A DNA stretch of 64,000 nucleotides from NCBI RefSeq assembly GCF_003201105.1, contig NZ_QICJ01000007.1:62001-126000 (forward strand), in the 5' to 3' direction. A program made the translations under genes and the position numbers. Under the pieces are notes generated by a model. It was given only the letters and a program-made list of their open reading frames with translations. It did no database searches and had not been told where the DNA came from. Positions 8,810-16,848 of the stretch are shown one piece after another; positions within the stretch are counted from its first letter, which is position 1, and each line of letters begins with the position of its first letter. This stretch comes from Dyella sp. AtDHG13 (GTDB taxonomy: Bacteria > Pseudomonadota > Gammaproteobacteria > Xanthomonadales > Rhodanobacteraceae).

Positions 8810-8829
8810 CTAGTGCACGGGTGCACTAG
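8810..8829. repeat. Perfect 8-bp inverted repeat between mtgA and the next gene
   Basis: CTAGTGCA and TGCACTAG are separated by four bases, 11 bp after the mtgA stop and about 30 bp before the next start. No T-tract follows, so it looks more like an operator or an mRNA hairpin than a terminator. Confidence 0.55.
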
Positions 8830-8862
8830 CATGCGGCCACCGCCAAGGAATCGCCTTTGACC

Positions 8863-9801
8863 ATGTCCCGCCTCACCGTCGTCGTGCCCGCCTACAACGA
8901 AGCCGCCGTGCTCGAAACCTTCCACGCCCGGCTTTTCCGCGTGCTGGACGAGCTTCCGCTGGCCTGCGACGTGCTCTACATCGACGACGGCAGCAGCGAC
9001 ACGACCTGGCAGCTGATCGAAGGCCTAGCCGCGCGCGACCCGCGCACGGGCGCGCTGAAGCTCTCGCGCAACTTCGGCAAGGAGGCCGCCCTCACGGCGG
9101 GCCTGGACCACGTGGACGCCGACGCCGCCGTGGTGATCGACGCCGACCTGCAGGACCCGCCGGAACTGATTCCTACCCTGGTCGAGCGCTGGCGCGAAGG
9201 CTTCGACGTGGTCTACGCCACGCGCACCGCGCGCGAAGGCGAAACCGGCTTCAAGCGGTTCACCTCCGCCCTGTTCTACCGCAGTATGGAACGCGTGTCG
9301 GACACGCGCGTGCCCCGCGACACCGGCGATTTCCGACTGCTGTCGCGCCGCGCGCTGGATGCCCTGCGCCAGCTGCGCGAGCGCCAGCGCTTCATGAAAG
9401 GCCTGTTCACCTGGATCGGCTATCGGCAAACGGCGGTGTACTACCTGCGCGAGCCGCGCCAGGCCGGCACGACCAAATGGAACTACTGGCGCCTGCTGCA
9501 GCTGGCCATCGAGGGCTTCACTTCGTTCTCCACCGCGCCGTTGCGGCTGGCCACCTGGATCGGCGTGAGCGCTTCGCTCCTGGCCTTTCTCTACGGCCTC
9601 TGGGTGTTCGGCAAGGCGCTGCTGTTCGGCGACCCGGTACACGGCTATCCGTCGCTGATGGTGGTGATCCTGTTCATGGGCGGCGTGCAGCTGCTGGCCC
9701 TGGGCGTGATCGGCGAATACCTCGGCCGCAACTACGCCGAGAGCAAGCAGCGGCCGCTGTACTTCATCGAAGAGAAGCGCGCACCCCGCACCGGGCCTTG
9801 A
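8863..9801 (+). CDS. GT2 polyprenyl-phosphate glycosyltransferase (GtrB/DPM1-like)
   Basis: 312 aa from the ATG at 8863; a TTG six bases upstream has a better-spaced AAGGAA Shine-Dalgarno and would add two residues. Seen: GT-A fold with VVPAYNEAAVL at the N-terminus, DDGSSD, and the DXD-like DADLQDPPE, followed by two C-terminal membrane helices (about 228-250 and 262-285). This is the layout of GtrB/ArnC-type enzymes that move a sugar from a nucleotide donor onto undecaprenyl phosphate at the inner membrane. The sugar cannot be read from sequence. No flippase or GT-C partner is adjacent. Confidence 0.88.
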   Translation: MSRLTVVVPAYNEAAVLETFHARLFRVLDELPLACDVLYIDDGSSDTTWQLIEGLAARDPRTGALKLSRNFGKEAALTAGLDHVDADAAVVIDADLQDPPELIPTLVERWREGFDVVYATRTAREGETGFKRFTSALFYRSMERVSDTRVPRDTGDFRLLSRRALDALRQLRERQRFMKGLFTWIGYRQTAVYYLREPRQAGTTKWNYWRLLQLAIEGFTSFSTAPLRLATWIGVSASLLAFLYGLWVFGKALLFGDPVHGYPSLMVVILFMGGVQLLALGVIGEYLGRNYAESKQRPLYFIEEKRAPRTGP

Positions 9802-9897
9802 GAACCGGGCGCTTCACGCCGGGCCAACACCCCGTGCGCACGGCGGCGCTAGACTCGCCCCATGCGGCCCATAGGCGGCCTCCTGGGAGGTTCAAGC

Positions 9898-10326
9898 ATG
9901 CGACAGGTCAAGCATTTGCTGGAAGGCAAGGGCACCGACATCTTCAGCATCGCACCGGACGCGCCCGTACTCGAAGCGATCAAGCACATGGCGGAGCGTC
10001 GCGTCGGCGCGCTGCTGGTCATGCGCGGGGAGCACCTGGTCGGCATCGTCTCCGAGCGTGACTACGCGCGGAAGGTGATCCTGCAGGGTCGCTCCTCCGC
10101 ACAGACCGCGGTCTCGGAGATCATGAGCAGCCCCGCGCTCACCGTAGGCCCCGACACCGACGTGTTCGACTGCATGCGCCTGTGCACGGACAGCCGCATC
10201 CGCCACCTGCCGGTGGTGGTGGGCGAGCGCGTGGTCGGCATCATCTCGATCGGCGACCTGGTGAAGGAAGTGATCGACGCTCAGGCCGAGCAGATCGAAC
10301 AGCTGCAGCGTTACATCACCAGCTGA
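9898..10326 (+). CDS. Tandem CBS-domain protein
   Basis: 142 aa. Start chosen at 9898 because GGGAGG lies just upstream; an in-frame ATG at 9862 lacks one. Seen: two CBS motifs filling the protein (about 10-70 and 75-135), with GIVSERDYARKV and GIISIGDLVKEV at the domain ends. CBS pairs bind adenine nucleotides and usually regulate other proteins; no partner domain is attached. The gene converges with the MFS gene, and their stop codons are only 2 bp apart inside a TGAGCTCA palindrome. Confidence 0.88.
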   Translation: MRQVKHLLEGKGTDIFSIAPDAPVLEAIKHMAERRVGALLVMRGEHLVGIVSERDYARKVILQGRSSAQTAVSEIMSSPALTVGPDTDVFDCMRLCTDSRIRHLPVVVGERVVGIISIGDLVKEVIDAQAEQIEQLQRYITS

Positions 10327-10328
10327 GC

Positions 10329-11651
10329 TCACGCCTCCGCGGCGCTGGACCCACGCACCGGATGCCCATCGGCCTGCTGCTCCGGCAGCAGGTCGGGCGA
10401 ATGTCCCGCGCGCGCGGCCACCCACGTGGCCAGGACGGAGACGCCCGCGCCGATGCCCGCCATGCCGGTGGCCGCCACGCCGAGCGTAGTTAGCAAGGTC
10501 ACGCCACTGGTGACCAGCACGTCGCCGAACCGCCAGATGGCCGTCTCCACGAAATTCTTGCCCTTGTAGCGCGTCTCACGAGGCACGCGGGTGTACAGCG
10601 CGTCGACCGCCGGCTTGGTCATGCCATAGGCGAAGCCACGCGAGCCCGCCATCATGATCGCAAGCACTGGTACGACCTGCCCGAACAGGCTGACGTTGCC
10701 GATGCCCAGCGCGACCACCAGCAACAGCAGCGCCAGGTTCACCAGCGACGGCACCACCAGCCCCCAGCCCGCGCCCTTGCGGATCAGCAGCCAGCGCGTG
10801 AGCGTGAGCTGCAGCGCGACGCCCAGCAGGTTCGCGGCCAGGTCCAGGTCGTTGTAGAACGAGGTGCGCGCGACGCGATCGGGCAGGTGCACCTTGGTGT
10901 AGTCCGCCATCAAGGCGTAGGCCAGCGTGCCGATGCCGTCGCCCAGCACCATCAGGATGGCCATGTAGCGCAGGAACGGCCGCGTCCACAGCTCCTTGAT
11001 GCCAGCCCACAGCGAGCCGCCGATGGCTTCGTCGTTGCGCGCCTCCGCGCGGCAGTCGTGGCGGGAGGACAGCATGAGCAGGATGATCAGCGCGATCGTC
11101 AACGCTATCGCCGATACCACCAGCAAGGCCGCCACGCCGATCACCTGCACCAGCGCCTTGGTCACCAGCGGGCCGAAGATCGCACCGGCCATGCCGCCCA
11201 GCGCAATCAACGGAAACACGCGGCGCGCCTGCACGCTCTGGAAGATGTCCGCCATGAAGCTCCAGAACAGCGACACCACGAACAGGTTGAACACGCTGGT
11301 CCAGATGAAGAAGCCCACGCCCAGCTGCCGCGCGCCGATGCGATCCTGCGCCATGAAGGCCGGCACGAAGGCGAGCAGGCAGAACACGAAGAAGCTGTAG
11401 CTCCAGCCCAGCAGCCGCTTGCGCGGGAAGCGCGACACCAGCGCGCCGAACACCGGCGTCAGCAGCAGCATCACGGCGAAGGTGCTCGCGTAGAACAGGG
11501 GAAGCGATTGGGAACCGACGGCGCCGCTGAGCTGGTCGCGCACGGGCCGGATGATGTAATAGGCCGTCATCACGAAGAAGAAGGCCAGCGCCGAAAGCGT
11601 CGATGCAAGGCCAGCGTTCGCTGCGGCGGGTCGGGGGATGTTCACCGGCAT
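10329..11651 (-). CDS. MFS-type transporter (ATP/ADP-translocase-like family)
   Basis: 440 aa from the ATG at 11651; another in-frame ATG at 11681 adds 10 residues. Seen: about 12 hydrophobic helices, with RPVRDQLSG after helix 1 and SRFPRKRLLGW between helices 2 and 3, as in MFS carriers. The N-terminal pattern also resembles the NTP/NDP exchange (Tlc-like) branch seen in Xanthomonadales. Substrate unknown. It is divergent from the GMC oxidoreductase with about 60 bp between starts, so the two may share a control region. Confidence 0.82.
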   Translation of the reverse strand: MPVNIPRPAAANAGLASTLSALAFFFVMTAYYIIRPVRDQLSGAVGSQSLPLFYASTFAVMLLLTPVFGALVSRFPRKRLLGWSYSFFVFCLLAFVPAFMAQDRIGARQLGVGFFIWTSVFNLFVVSLFWSFMADIFQSVQARRVFPLIALGGMAGAIFGPLVTKALVQVIGVAALLVVSAIALTIALIILLMLSSRHDCRAEARNDEAIGGSLWAGIKELWTRPFLRYMAILMVLGDGIGTLAYALMADYTKVHLPDRVARTSFYNDLDLAANLLGVALQLTLTRWLLIRKGAGWGLVVPSLVNLALLLLVVALGIGNVSLFGQVVPVLAIMMAGSRGFAYGMTKPAVDALYTRVPRETRYKGKNFVETAIWRFGDVLVTSGVTLLTTLGVAATGMAGIGAGVSVLATWVAARAGHSPDLLPEQQADGHPVRGSSAAEA

Positions 11652-11713
11652 TTCCAGCGTGGGTCCGGCACAGACTAGCATGCAGGTATGACGGCACAGC
11701 GCAGGGGGGCGCC

Positions 11714-13318
11714 ATGGGCTACGACTACATCATCGTGGGTGCGGGCTCGGCAGGCTGCGTGCTCGCCAACCGGCTGAGCGCCAGCGGGAGCAAGCGCGTG
11801 TTGCTGCTGGAGGCCGGCCCCACCGACTGGCACCCACTGATCCATATGCCGGCCGGCATTGCCCGCCTCGCCAGCCAGCGCCGGCTCAACTGGAACTACC
11901 TGACCGAACCGGAGGCGCAGCTGCGGAACCGCAGGCTGTGGTGGCCACGCGGCAAGACGCTGGGCGGTTCCAGTTCGATCAACGCGATGTGCTACGTCCG
12001 TGGCGTGCCGGGCGACTACGACCGCTGGGCCGACGCCGCCGGCGATGACCGCTGGTCGTGGGAGCAGGTACTGCCGTGGTTTCGCCACAGCGAAAACCAG
12101 GCGCGCGGCGCCAGCGCGCTGCACGGCAGCGACGGGCCGCTGTCGGTGAGCGACCTGCGCTATCACAACCCGTTGTCCGAGGTCTTCATCGACAGCGCGC
12201 TGGCGGTGGGCTACGCGCGCAACGATGATTTCAATGGCCCGAACCAGGCAGGCTTCGGTTTCTACCAGGTCACCCAGCGCAACGGCATGCGCTGCTCCAC
12301 CGCCACCGCCTACCTGCGCCCCGCGCGGCAACGGCCGAACCTGGAAGTGCGCACCGGCGTGCTGGTGAGCCGCGTGGTGATTGCCCATGGCCATGCGGTC
12401 GGCGTGCAACTGCATGGGCAGGATTCGATCATCGAGGCCGGCGAAACCATCCTCGCGGGTGGCGCCGTCAACACGCCGCAGTTGCTGATGCTGTCGGGCG
12501 TCGGACCGGCGGATCATCTGCGCCAGCACGGCATCGCCGTGCACGTCGACCAACCCGGCATCGGCGCGAACCTGCAGGATCATCTGGACATCTGCACGCT
12601 GGACCACAGCACGCAGAAGATCACCTACGACCATCTCAACGAACTGGCCGCCGGCTGGCGCTTCCTGCGCCATCGCGATGGCCCGGGCAGCTCCAACGTG
12701 GCCGAGGCCGGCGGCTTCGTGCGCAGCCGGCTCGCCACGGACGAGCGCTGCGACCTGCAGTTCCATTTCGTGCCGGCGCTGCTGGACGATCATGGCCGCC
12801 ACCGCCTGCCCGGTTATGGATACACCGTGCACGCGTGCTATCTGCATCCGCGCAGCCGCGGCACCTTGCGCCTGCGTTCGGCCCATCCGGCCGAACCCAT
12901 CGCCATCCACGCGAACTACCTGGACGACCCGGAAGGACACGACCTGCAGCGCATGATCGAAGGCGCGCGGCTTTCCCGCGAGCTGCTTTCGCAAGCCCCG
13001 TTCGATCGCTTTCGCGGTGGCCCGGTTTTTCCCGAGCGACCGATCGCCAGCGACGCGGAGTACGCCGATTTCATCCGGCGCAAGGCGGAGACGATCTACC
13101 ACCCCGCGGGCACGTGCCGCATGGGCAAGGAACCCGATGCCCCACTCGACGGTGAATTGCGTGTACGCGGCGTGGAGAAACTGCGCGTGGTCGATGCGTC
13201 CATCATGCCCAGCCTGCCCAGCGGCAACACCAACGCCCCGGTGATCATGATCGCGGAGCGCGCCGCCGCGTTGATCCTGAACGAAACCGTGCTCCCAACC
13301 GCAACGCCTCAGGAATAG
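11714..13318 (+). CDS. GMC-family FAD oxidoreductase (choline dehydrogenase-like)
   Basis: 534 aa. The frame is open further upstream, but the ATG at 11714 has a GGGGG Shine-Dalgarno and begins directly at the FAD-binding Rossmann motif DYIIVGAGSAGCVLANRL. Seen: GMC signature 1 around GGSSSINAMCYVRG, GMC signature 2 around GGAVNTPQLLMLSGVGP, and the C-terminal HPAGTCRMG (active-site His) and SNTN-like PSLPSGNTNAP motifs. Such enzymes oxidise alcohols; BetA is the best-known relative, but no betaine genes are nearby and the substrate is open. Confidence 0.92.
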   Translation: MGYDYIIVGAGSAGCVLANRLSASGSKRVLLLEAGPTDWHPLIHMPAGIARLASQRRLNWNYLTEPEAQLRNRRLWWPRGKTLGGSSSINAMCYVRGVPGDYDRWADAAGDDRWSWEQVLPWFRHSENQARGASALHGSDGPLSVSDLRYHNPLSEVFIDSALAVGYARNDDFNGPNQAGFGFYQVTQRNGMRCSTATAYLRPARQRPNLEVRTGVLVSRVVIAHGHAVGVQLHGQDSIIEAGETILAGGAVNTPQLLMLSGVGPADHLRQHGIAVHVDQPGIGANLQDHLDICTLDHSTQKITYDHLNELAAGWRFLRHRDGPGSSNVAEAGGFVRSRLATDERCDLQFHFVPALLDDHGRHRLPGYGYTVHACYLHPRSRGTLRLRSAHPAEPIAIHANYLDDPEGHDLQRMIEGARLSRELLSQAPFDRFRGGPVFPERPIASDAEYADFIRRKAETIYHPAGTCRMGKEPDAPLDGELRVRGVEKLRVVDASIMPSLPSGNTNAPVIMIAERAAALILNETVLPTATPQE

Positions 13319-13475
13319 CGCCCTTCCTGGCCATGCGGCCTGCGGATTTTCCACGGTCTCTGCGGTACTCTCGGCCGGCCGTCACGGATGGATCCGGCTC
13401 GCTTCACCAGGCCCGGCTCTCTCCCGAGCTGTATGTCGACACGGCGCCAAGCGGCGCCCATCACCATCGAACAGC

Positions 13476-14780
13476 ATGACGTTTCGCACGCTTCCACTGC
13501 TCATTGCCGCCACGCTGGGGCTCGTCAGCCTCTCGCCCATCGCGCATGCCGCCACTCCCTCGAATGATGCCGACGCCGGCTTGCCGCCCGCCTCGCAGAG
13601 CGTGCCCGCCGATCGGATGAAGGACACGCTGGCGTCCTACCAGCAGTGGCTGGAACGCCTGGACCAGCGCAACGCCGTCGCCGGCCTGGCCACCGCGGTG
13701 GTGGCGGACAACAAGGTGGTGTTCGAGGACACCATCGGTTACGCCGACGCGTCCACGCGCGAGCCGGTGACGCCCGAAACGGTGTTCCGCCTGGCGTCCT
13801 TGTCCAAGGCCTTCGCCACCGCGCTGACCGGCGTGCTGGTGGATAGCGGCAAGCTCTCGTGGGACACCAAGCTCGTCGCGGTGCTGCCTTTCTTCAAGCT
13901 CAAGAACGATGGCGCCGCGCAGCAGGCCACCGTGCGCGACATTCTTGGCCAGCGCCTGGGCCTGCCGAAGAACACCTACGACAACCTGCTCGAGGAAAAC
14001 CTGTCCTACGAGGAACTGGCGCGCCGGCTGGACGAGGTCACGCTCACCTGCGACGTCGGCCAGTGCTACGGCTACCAGAACATTGCCTTCAGCCTGATCG
14101 GCGACGTGATCTACGCGCAGACCGGCGACTTCTTCACGCGCCAGGTCGACAAGAACATCTTCTTCCCGCTCGGCATGAAAACTGCCAGCTACGGCCGCGA
14201 AGGCCTGGAGGCCAGCAAGAGCTGGGCGCGTCCGCATCGTCCCGGCAGCAACGGCTGGATTCCCTTCGAGCCGAAGGAGGCGTACTACCGCGTCGCCCCC
14301 GCTGCCGGCGTCAACGCCAGCCTCAAGGACATGGAGCAGTGGCTGATCGCGCAGATGGGCGGACGCCCGGACGTGCTGCCCGCCACGCTGCTGGCCACGC
14401 TGCATGCGCCGGAGATAGCCACGCCGATCGAGATGCACTCCGCCCCGTGGCGCCGCGCGCGCCTGGAGGATGCATCGTATGCGTTGGGCTGGCGCGTGTT
14501 CGACTACGAAGGCGAGACGATGATCTTCCACGCCGGCGCCGTCGAGGGCTATCGCACCATGATCGGCTTCCTGCCCAAGCGCCACGTGGGCATGGTGATG
14601 ATGTGGAATTCCGCCGATCCCCTGCCCGCCGGATTGCTGCCGATGGTGTTCGACAGCCTGCTGGGTTTGCCGCACGTGGACTGGGCCGGCATCGAGAGCG
14701 ACGCACCCGCCGCCAGCACGGCCAAGGGCAAGGTGCGCCGCAAGAGCAGGCACGCGGCCACCGCGCGCAGCAAGGACTGA
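13476..14780 (+). CDS. Class C beta-lactamase-fold serine hydrolase with basic tail
   Basis: 434 aa. Seen: a signal peptide (about 1-25, ending AHA-ATPS), the SxxK motif S108-L-S-K111, the YxN motif Y200-Q-N202, and an HxG-type motif (HAG) near residue 345 in place of KTG. This is the AmpC/PBP4*-esterase family (COG1680). The last about 20 residues are strongly basic (KGKVRRKSRH...), which is unusual and may bind an acidic surface or anchor the protein. True beta-lactamase activity cannot be assumed; a peptidase or esterase role is as likely. Located in the periplasm or outside the cell by inference. Confidence 0.88.
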   Translation: MTFRTLPLLIAATLGLVSLSPIAHAATPSNDADAGLPPASQSVPADRMKDTLASYQQWLERLDQRNAVAGLATAVVADNKVVFEDTIGYADASTREPVTPETVFRLASLSKAFATALTGVLVDSGKLSWDTKLVAVLPFFKLKNDGAAQQATVRDILGQRLGLPKNTYDNLLEENLSYEELARRLDEVTLTCDVGQCYGYQNIAFSLIGDVIYAQTGDFFTRQVDKNIFFPLGMKTASYGREGLEASKSWARPHRPGSNGWIPFEPKEAYYRVAPAAGVNASLKDMEQWLIAQMGGRPDVLPATLLATLHAPEIATPIEMHSAPWRRARLEDASYALGWRVFDYEGETMIFHAGAVEGYRTMIGFLPKRHVGMVMMWNSADPLPAGLLPMVFDSLLGLPHVDWAGIESDAPAASTAKGKVRRKSRHAATARSKD

Positions 14781-14791
14781 CCTCGCAACTC

Positions 14792-14861
14792 AAAAACGAA
14801 GGCGCCGCATGTTTCCATGCGACGCCTTCGTAAGGCTGCCGGCCGTGCGAACACGGCCGGC
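14792..14861 (-). terminator. Double hairpin terminator after the TonB-family gene
   Basis: On the minus strand a stem at 14838-14861 (GCCGGCCGTG / CACGGCCGGC) is followed by a second imperfect stem at 14797-14830 and then TTTTTG (14792-14796). The U-tract is on the minus-strand side, so it serves the gene ending at 14868. It may also stop readthrough from the hydrolase gene. Confidence 0.8.
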
Positions 14862-14867
14862 CTGTCG

Positions 14868-15908
14868 TCAGTTGAGCTTGAACACGATGCGGCGCTTGTC
14901 CTGCGAGGCGACCGGGTTGCCGTCCTGCGTCGCCGGCTGGAACTTCCAGCGGCTCACCGCTTCGGTGGCGGCGCGGTCGAACACGTGGCGCGGCTCGGCA
15001 TCCACCACCTTTACGTCGTCGACGGTGCCATCCGGCGTGATGGTGAAGGTCACCTCCACCCAGCCTTCCTGGTTGGCGCGAACCGCTGTGGTCGGATAAC
15101 GCGGCGCCACGTTGCGCAACAGCACCGCCGGGTGCGTGCCGCCCGCGTTCGCCGTCGCCGAGTTGCTGGCACTGGCGGTCGAGGTGGCGGCCTGCTGCTG
15201 CCGCGCCGCTTCCGCCGCTTGCTGCTGCGCGGCGCGCGCCTGTGCCGCACGCTGGTCGGCCTGCGCCTTCTGCTGCGACTCCGCGGCGAGGCGTTCGGCT
15301 TCGGCCTTGTCCGAGGCCGCCTTCTGCGCCGCCAGTTGCTGCTGCCTCTCCTTGTCCGACGCCAGCTGCTGCTCGCGGTCCTGCAGCTTGCGCTGGGCGT
15401 CGAGCTTGGAACGCAGGATGGTCAGCGTGTAGTTCGCCGGGTCGGCGCGGGCCAACAGGTCGATCTGCCGCTGCGCTTCGTTGAAGTCGCGCTGGTTGAT
15501 GGCCTGTTCGGCCACGCTCGCGCCCACCGGGAAGGTTTCGCGCAGCGCATCCGTAGCCACCTGGTTGCCCGGGTCCTTTTCCAGCACCTTGAGGTAGAAC
15601 TCGAAGGCGTTGTTGCCGGCCGGCGCGAGCAGGCGCTGGTCGATCACCGCCTTGCGCGCTTCGGCAAGCAGCTGGTTCATGCTCATGGCGGCCACGTTGA
15701 CCGGTGGTGGCGGCGCCTGCACACCGGCCGTTACCGGCGTGGACGGGTGCGCGCCCAGGTCCGCCGAAACCAGATCCTGGTGCGGCTTGATGATGAGGAA
15801 CCAGGACGCCGCAGCCAGAACGGCAATGACGGCAGTGATGGCAATAGTGGCGGGCCGAACGGCCCCACGCGCGTAGCGACGCGCATGAAATGTGTATCGG
15901 GTATCCAT
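14868..15908 (-). CDS. TonB-family energy-transducer-like protein
   Basis: 346 aa. Seen: a short cytoplasmic N-terminus, one membrane helix (about 20-40), a segment of possible helical repeats (about 75-165), a long Gln/Ala/Glu-rich coiled coil (about 165-245), and a C-terminal TonB domain (about 255-346) with RNVAPRYPTTAVRANQEGWVEVTFTI in parts and VSRWKFQPA near the end. TonB links the ExbBD proton motor to outer-membrane receptors. No exbB or exbD is adjacent, and the usual Pro-rich spanning segment is replaced by the coiled coil, so a non-canonical role is possible. Confidence 0.86.
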   Translation of the reverse strand: MDTRYTFHARRYARGAVRPATIAITAVIAVLAAASWFLIIKPHQDLVSADLGAHPSTPVTAGVQAPPPPVNVAAMSMNQLLAEARKAVIDQRLLAPAGNNAFEFYLKVLEKDPGNQVATDALRETFPVGASVAEQAINQRDFNEAQRQIDLLARADPANYTLTILRSKLDAQRKLQDREQQLASDKERQQQLAAQKAASDKAEAERLAAESQQKAQADQRAAQARAAQQQAAEAARQQQAATSTASASNSATANAGGTHPAVLLRNVAPRYPTTAVRANQEGWVEVTFTITPDGTVDDVKVVDAEPRHVFDRAATEAVSRWKFQPATQDGNPVASQDKRRIVFKLN

Positions 15909-16278
15909 GATCTCTCACCGAGTGGCATCAGATACCCGCGCTTTTTCCCCCTGTGAATCCAGGAGCGGCACGCCTCCCCAAGGCTTGCCGCGGCGCGGAT
16001 GTGTGAAAGGTAACCGTAATGCAGCACTACGGCAAATCGTTCGTCGTGTCGGCGATGGCGCGCACATGGCAAGGCACCGGCTGACATCTCGGCACCCTTC
16101 GGCAGACAGCCTGGCGTTAGGAAATTTTCCTACCCCGGATTTTCCGACCCCAGAAACGAAGCGTCCCGGCAAGGGCCGGGACGAGTCGCTCTTTCGAAGG
16201 ACTCTCCCCGCGCTGGGCACCGCGGGGAGAAAAGTCGTTCTTGCTTGTTATTAAGAGTGAAGCCTTAAAGCGTAAAGC
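15909..16278. other. Intergenic region with several inverted repeats
   Basis: 370 bp between two minus-strand genes, with no credible ORF. It holds a perfect 15-bp palindrome TAGGAAATTTTCCTA (16118-16132), a hairpin 16162-16183 (CGTCCCGGC / GCCGGGACG) and a hairpin 16204-16229 (CTCCCCGCG / CGCGGGGAG). The last two probably end the MetJ-H1 transcript, although neither has a strong T-tract. The palindrome may be a regulatory site for the TonB-family gene about 210 bp away. Confidence 0.5.
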
Positions 16279-16848
16279 TTACTTCTTGGCCTTGGGGGCC
16301 TTGGCAGCCTTGGCCTTGGGGGCCTTCACGGCCTTGGTGGCCTTCACCACCTTGGCAGCGGCAGCCTTCTTGGCGACGCGCTTGGTGGCAGCCTTCTTGG
16401 CAACGCGCTTGGTCGCGGCCTTCTTGGCAACGCGCTTGGTCGCGGCCTTCTTGGCAACGCGCTTGGCGGCGGCCTTCTTCACGACCTTCTTGGCGGCGGC
16501 CTTCTTGACCGCACGCTTCACAACGGCCTTCTTGACCGCACGCTTGGCGGCGGCCTTCTTGACCGCCTTCTTGGCGGCAGACTTCTTAGCAGTGGCTTTC
16601 TTGGCAGTGGCCATAGTTCGTCTCAGCTCCTCATCAGTTGGCAGTGGTTGCCCAGTAAAAGCATGTAGGAACGCCTCCACCAGCAAGTCGCTGTTGGTGG
16701 CGTGCCGAAGATTGTTCACCTGACGACGGGTGCGTTCGTCAGACAGGGGCCTTAGAACGTGCAGTGGAATCGAGACCGTGATCTTGCGTACTGCGCCGGC
16801 CTTTTCTCCATGCTCGATATAAGGCGGGATGAATTTCGATGTTGCCAT
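16279..16848 (-). CDS. MetJ-type repressor domain fused to a histone H1-like tail
   Basis: 189 aa from the ATG at 16848, which has GGAG 10 bp upstream. Residues 1-77 match the ribbon-helix-helix methionine repressor MetJ very closely, including RKITVSIPL (the beta strand that enters the DNA groove, with Lys22-Ile-Thr24), [17 protein letters not shown] and [13 protein letters not shown]. The MetJ C-terminal segment after this is absent. Residues 79-189 are almost only Lys, Ala, Val, Arg and Thr in AKK-type repeats, like bacterial H1-like (AlgP/HctB-type) proteins. Known: MetJ binds SAM as corepressor; H1-like tails bind DNA without specificity. Inferred: a nucleoid-binding or regulatory protein that may still sense SAM. 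Met79 could be an internal start. Confidence 0.9.
   Translation of the reverse strand: MATSKFIPPYIEHGEKAGAVRKITVSIPLHVLRPLSDERTRRQVNNLRHATNSDLLVEAFLHAFTGQPLPTDEELRRTMATAKKATAKKSAAKKAVKKAAAKRAVKKAVVKRAVKKAAAKKVVKKAAAKRVAKKAATKRVAKKAATKRVAKKAATKRVAKKAAAAKVVKATKAVKAPKAKAAKAPKAKK
16367..16474. repeat. Four tandem 27-bp units inside the H1-like tail
   Basis: Units 16367-16393, 16394-16420, 16421-16447 and 16448-16474; the second and third are identical and the outer two nearly so. Each encodes nine residues of the form RVAKKAATK. This length suggests tail growth or shrinkage by slippage. Confidence 0.9.
16612..16632 (-). promoter_or_regulatory. Possible internal translation start for a free H1-like tail
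   Basis: Minus-strand GAGGAG (16632-16627) lies 12 bases before the in-frame ATG at 16614 (Met79). That ATG begins [11 protein letters not shown], which looks like the natural N-terminus of a stand-alone H1-like protein. The spacing is longer than ideal, so internal initiation is only a possibility. Confidence 0.3.

Noticed and set aside
11675-13354. 559-codon minus-strand frame opposite the GMC oxidoreductase
   Set aside because: Shadow of a gene with GMC signatures.
16367-16474. Regularly spaced 27-bp repeats as a CRISPR array
   Set aside because: The repeats are directly adjacent with no spacers and encode the Lys/Ala tail of a protein.
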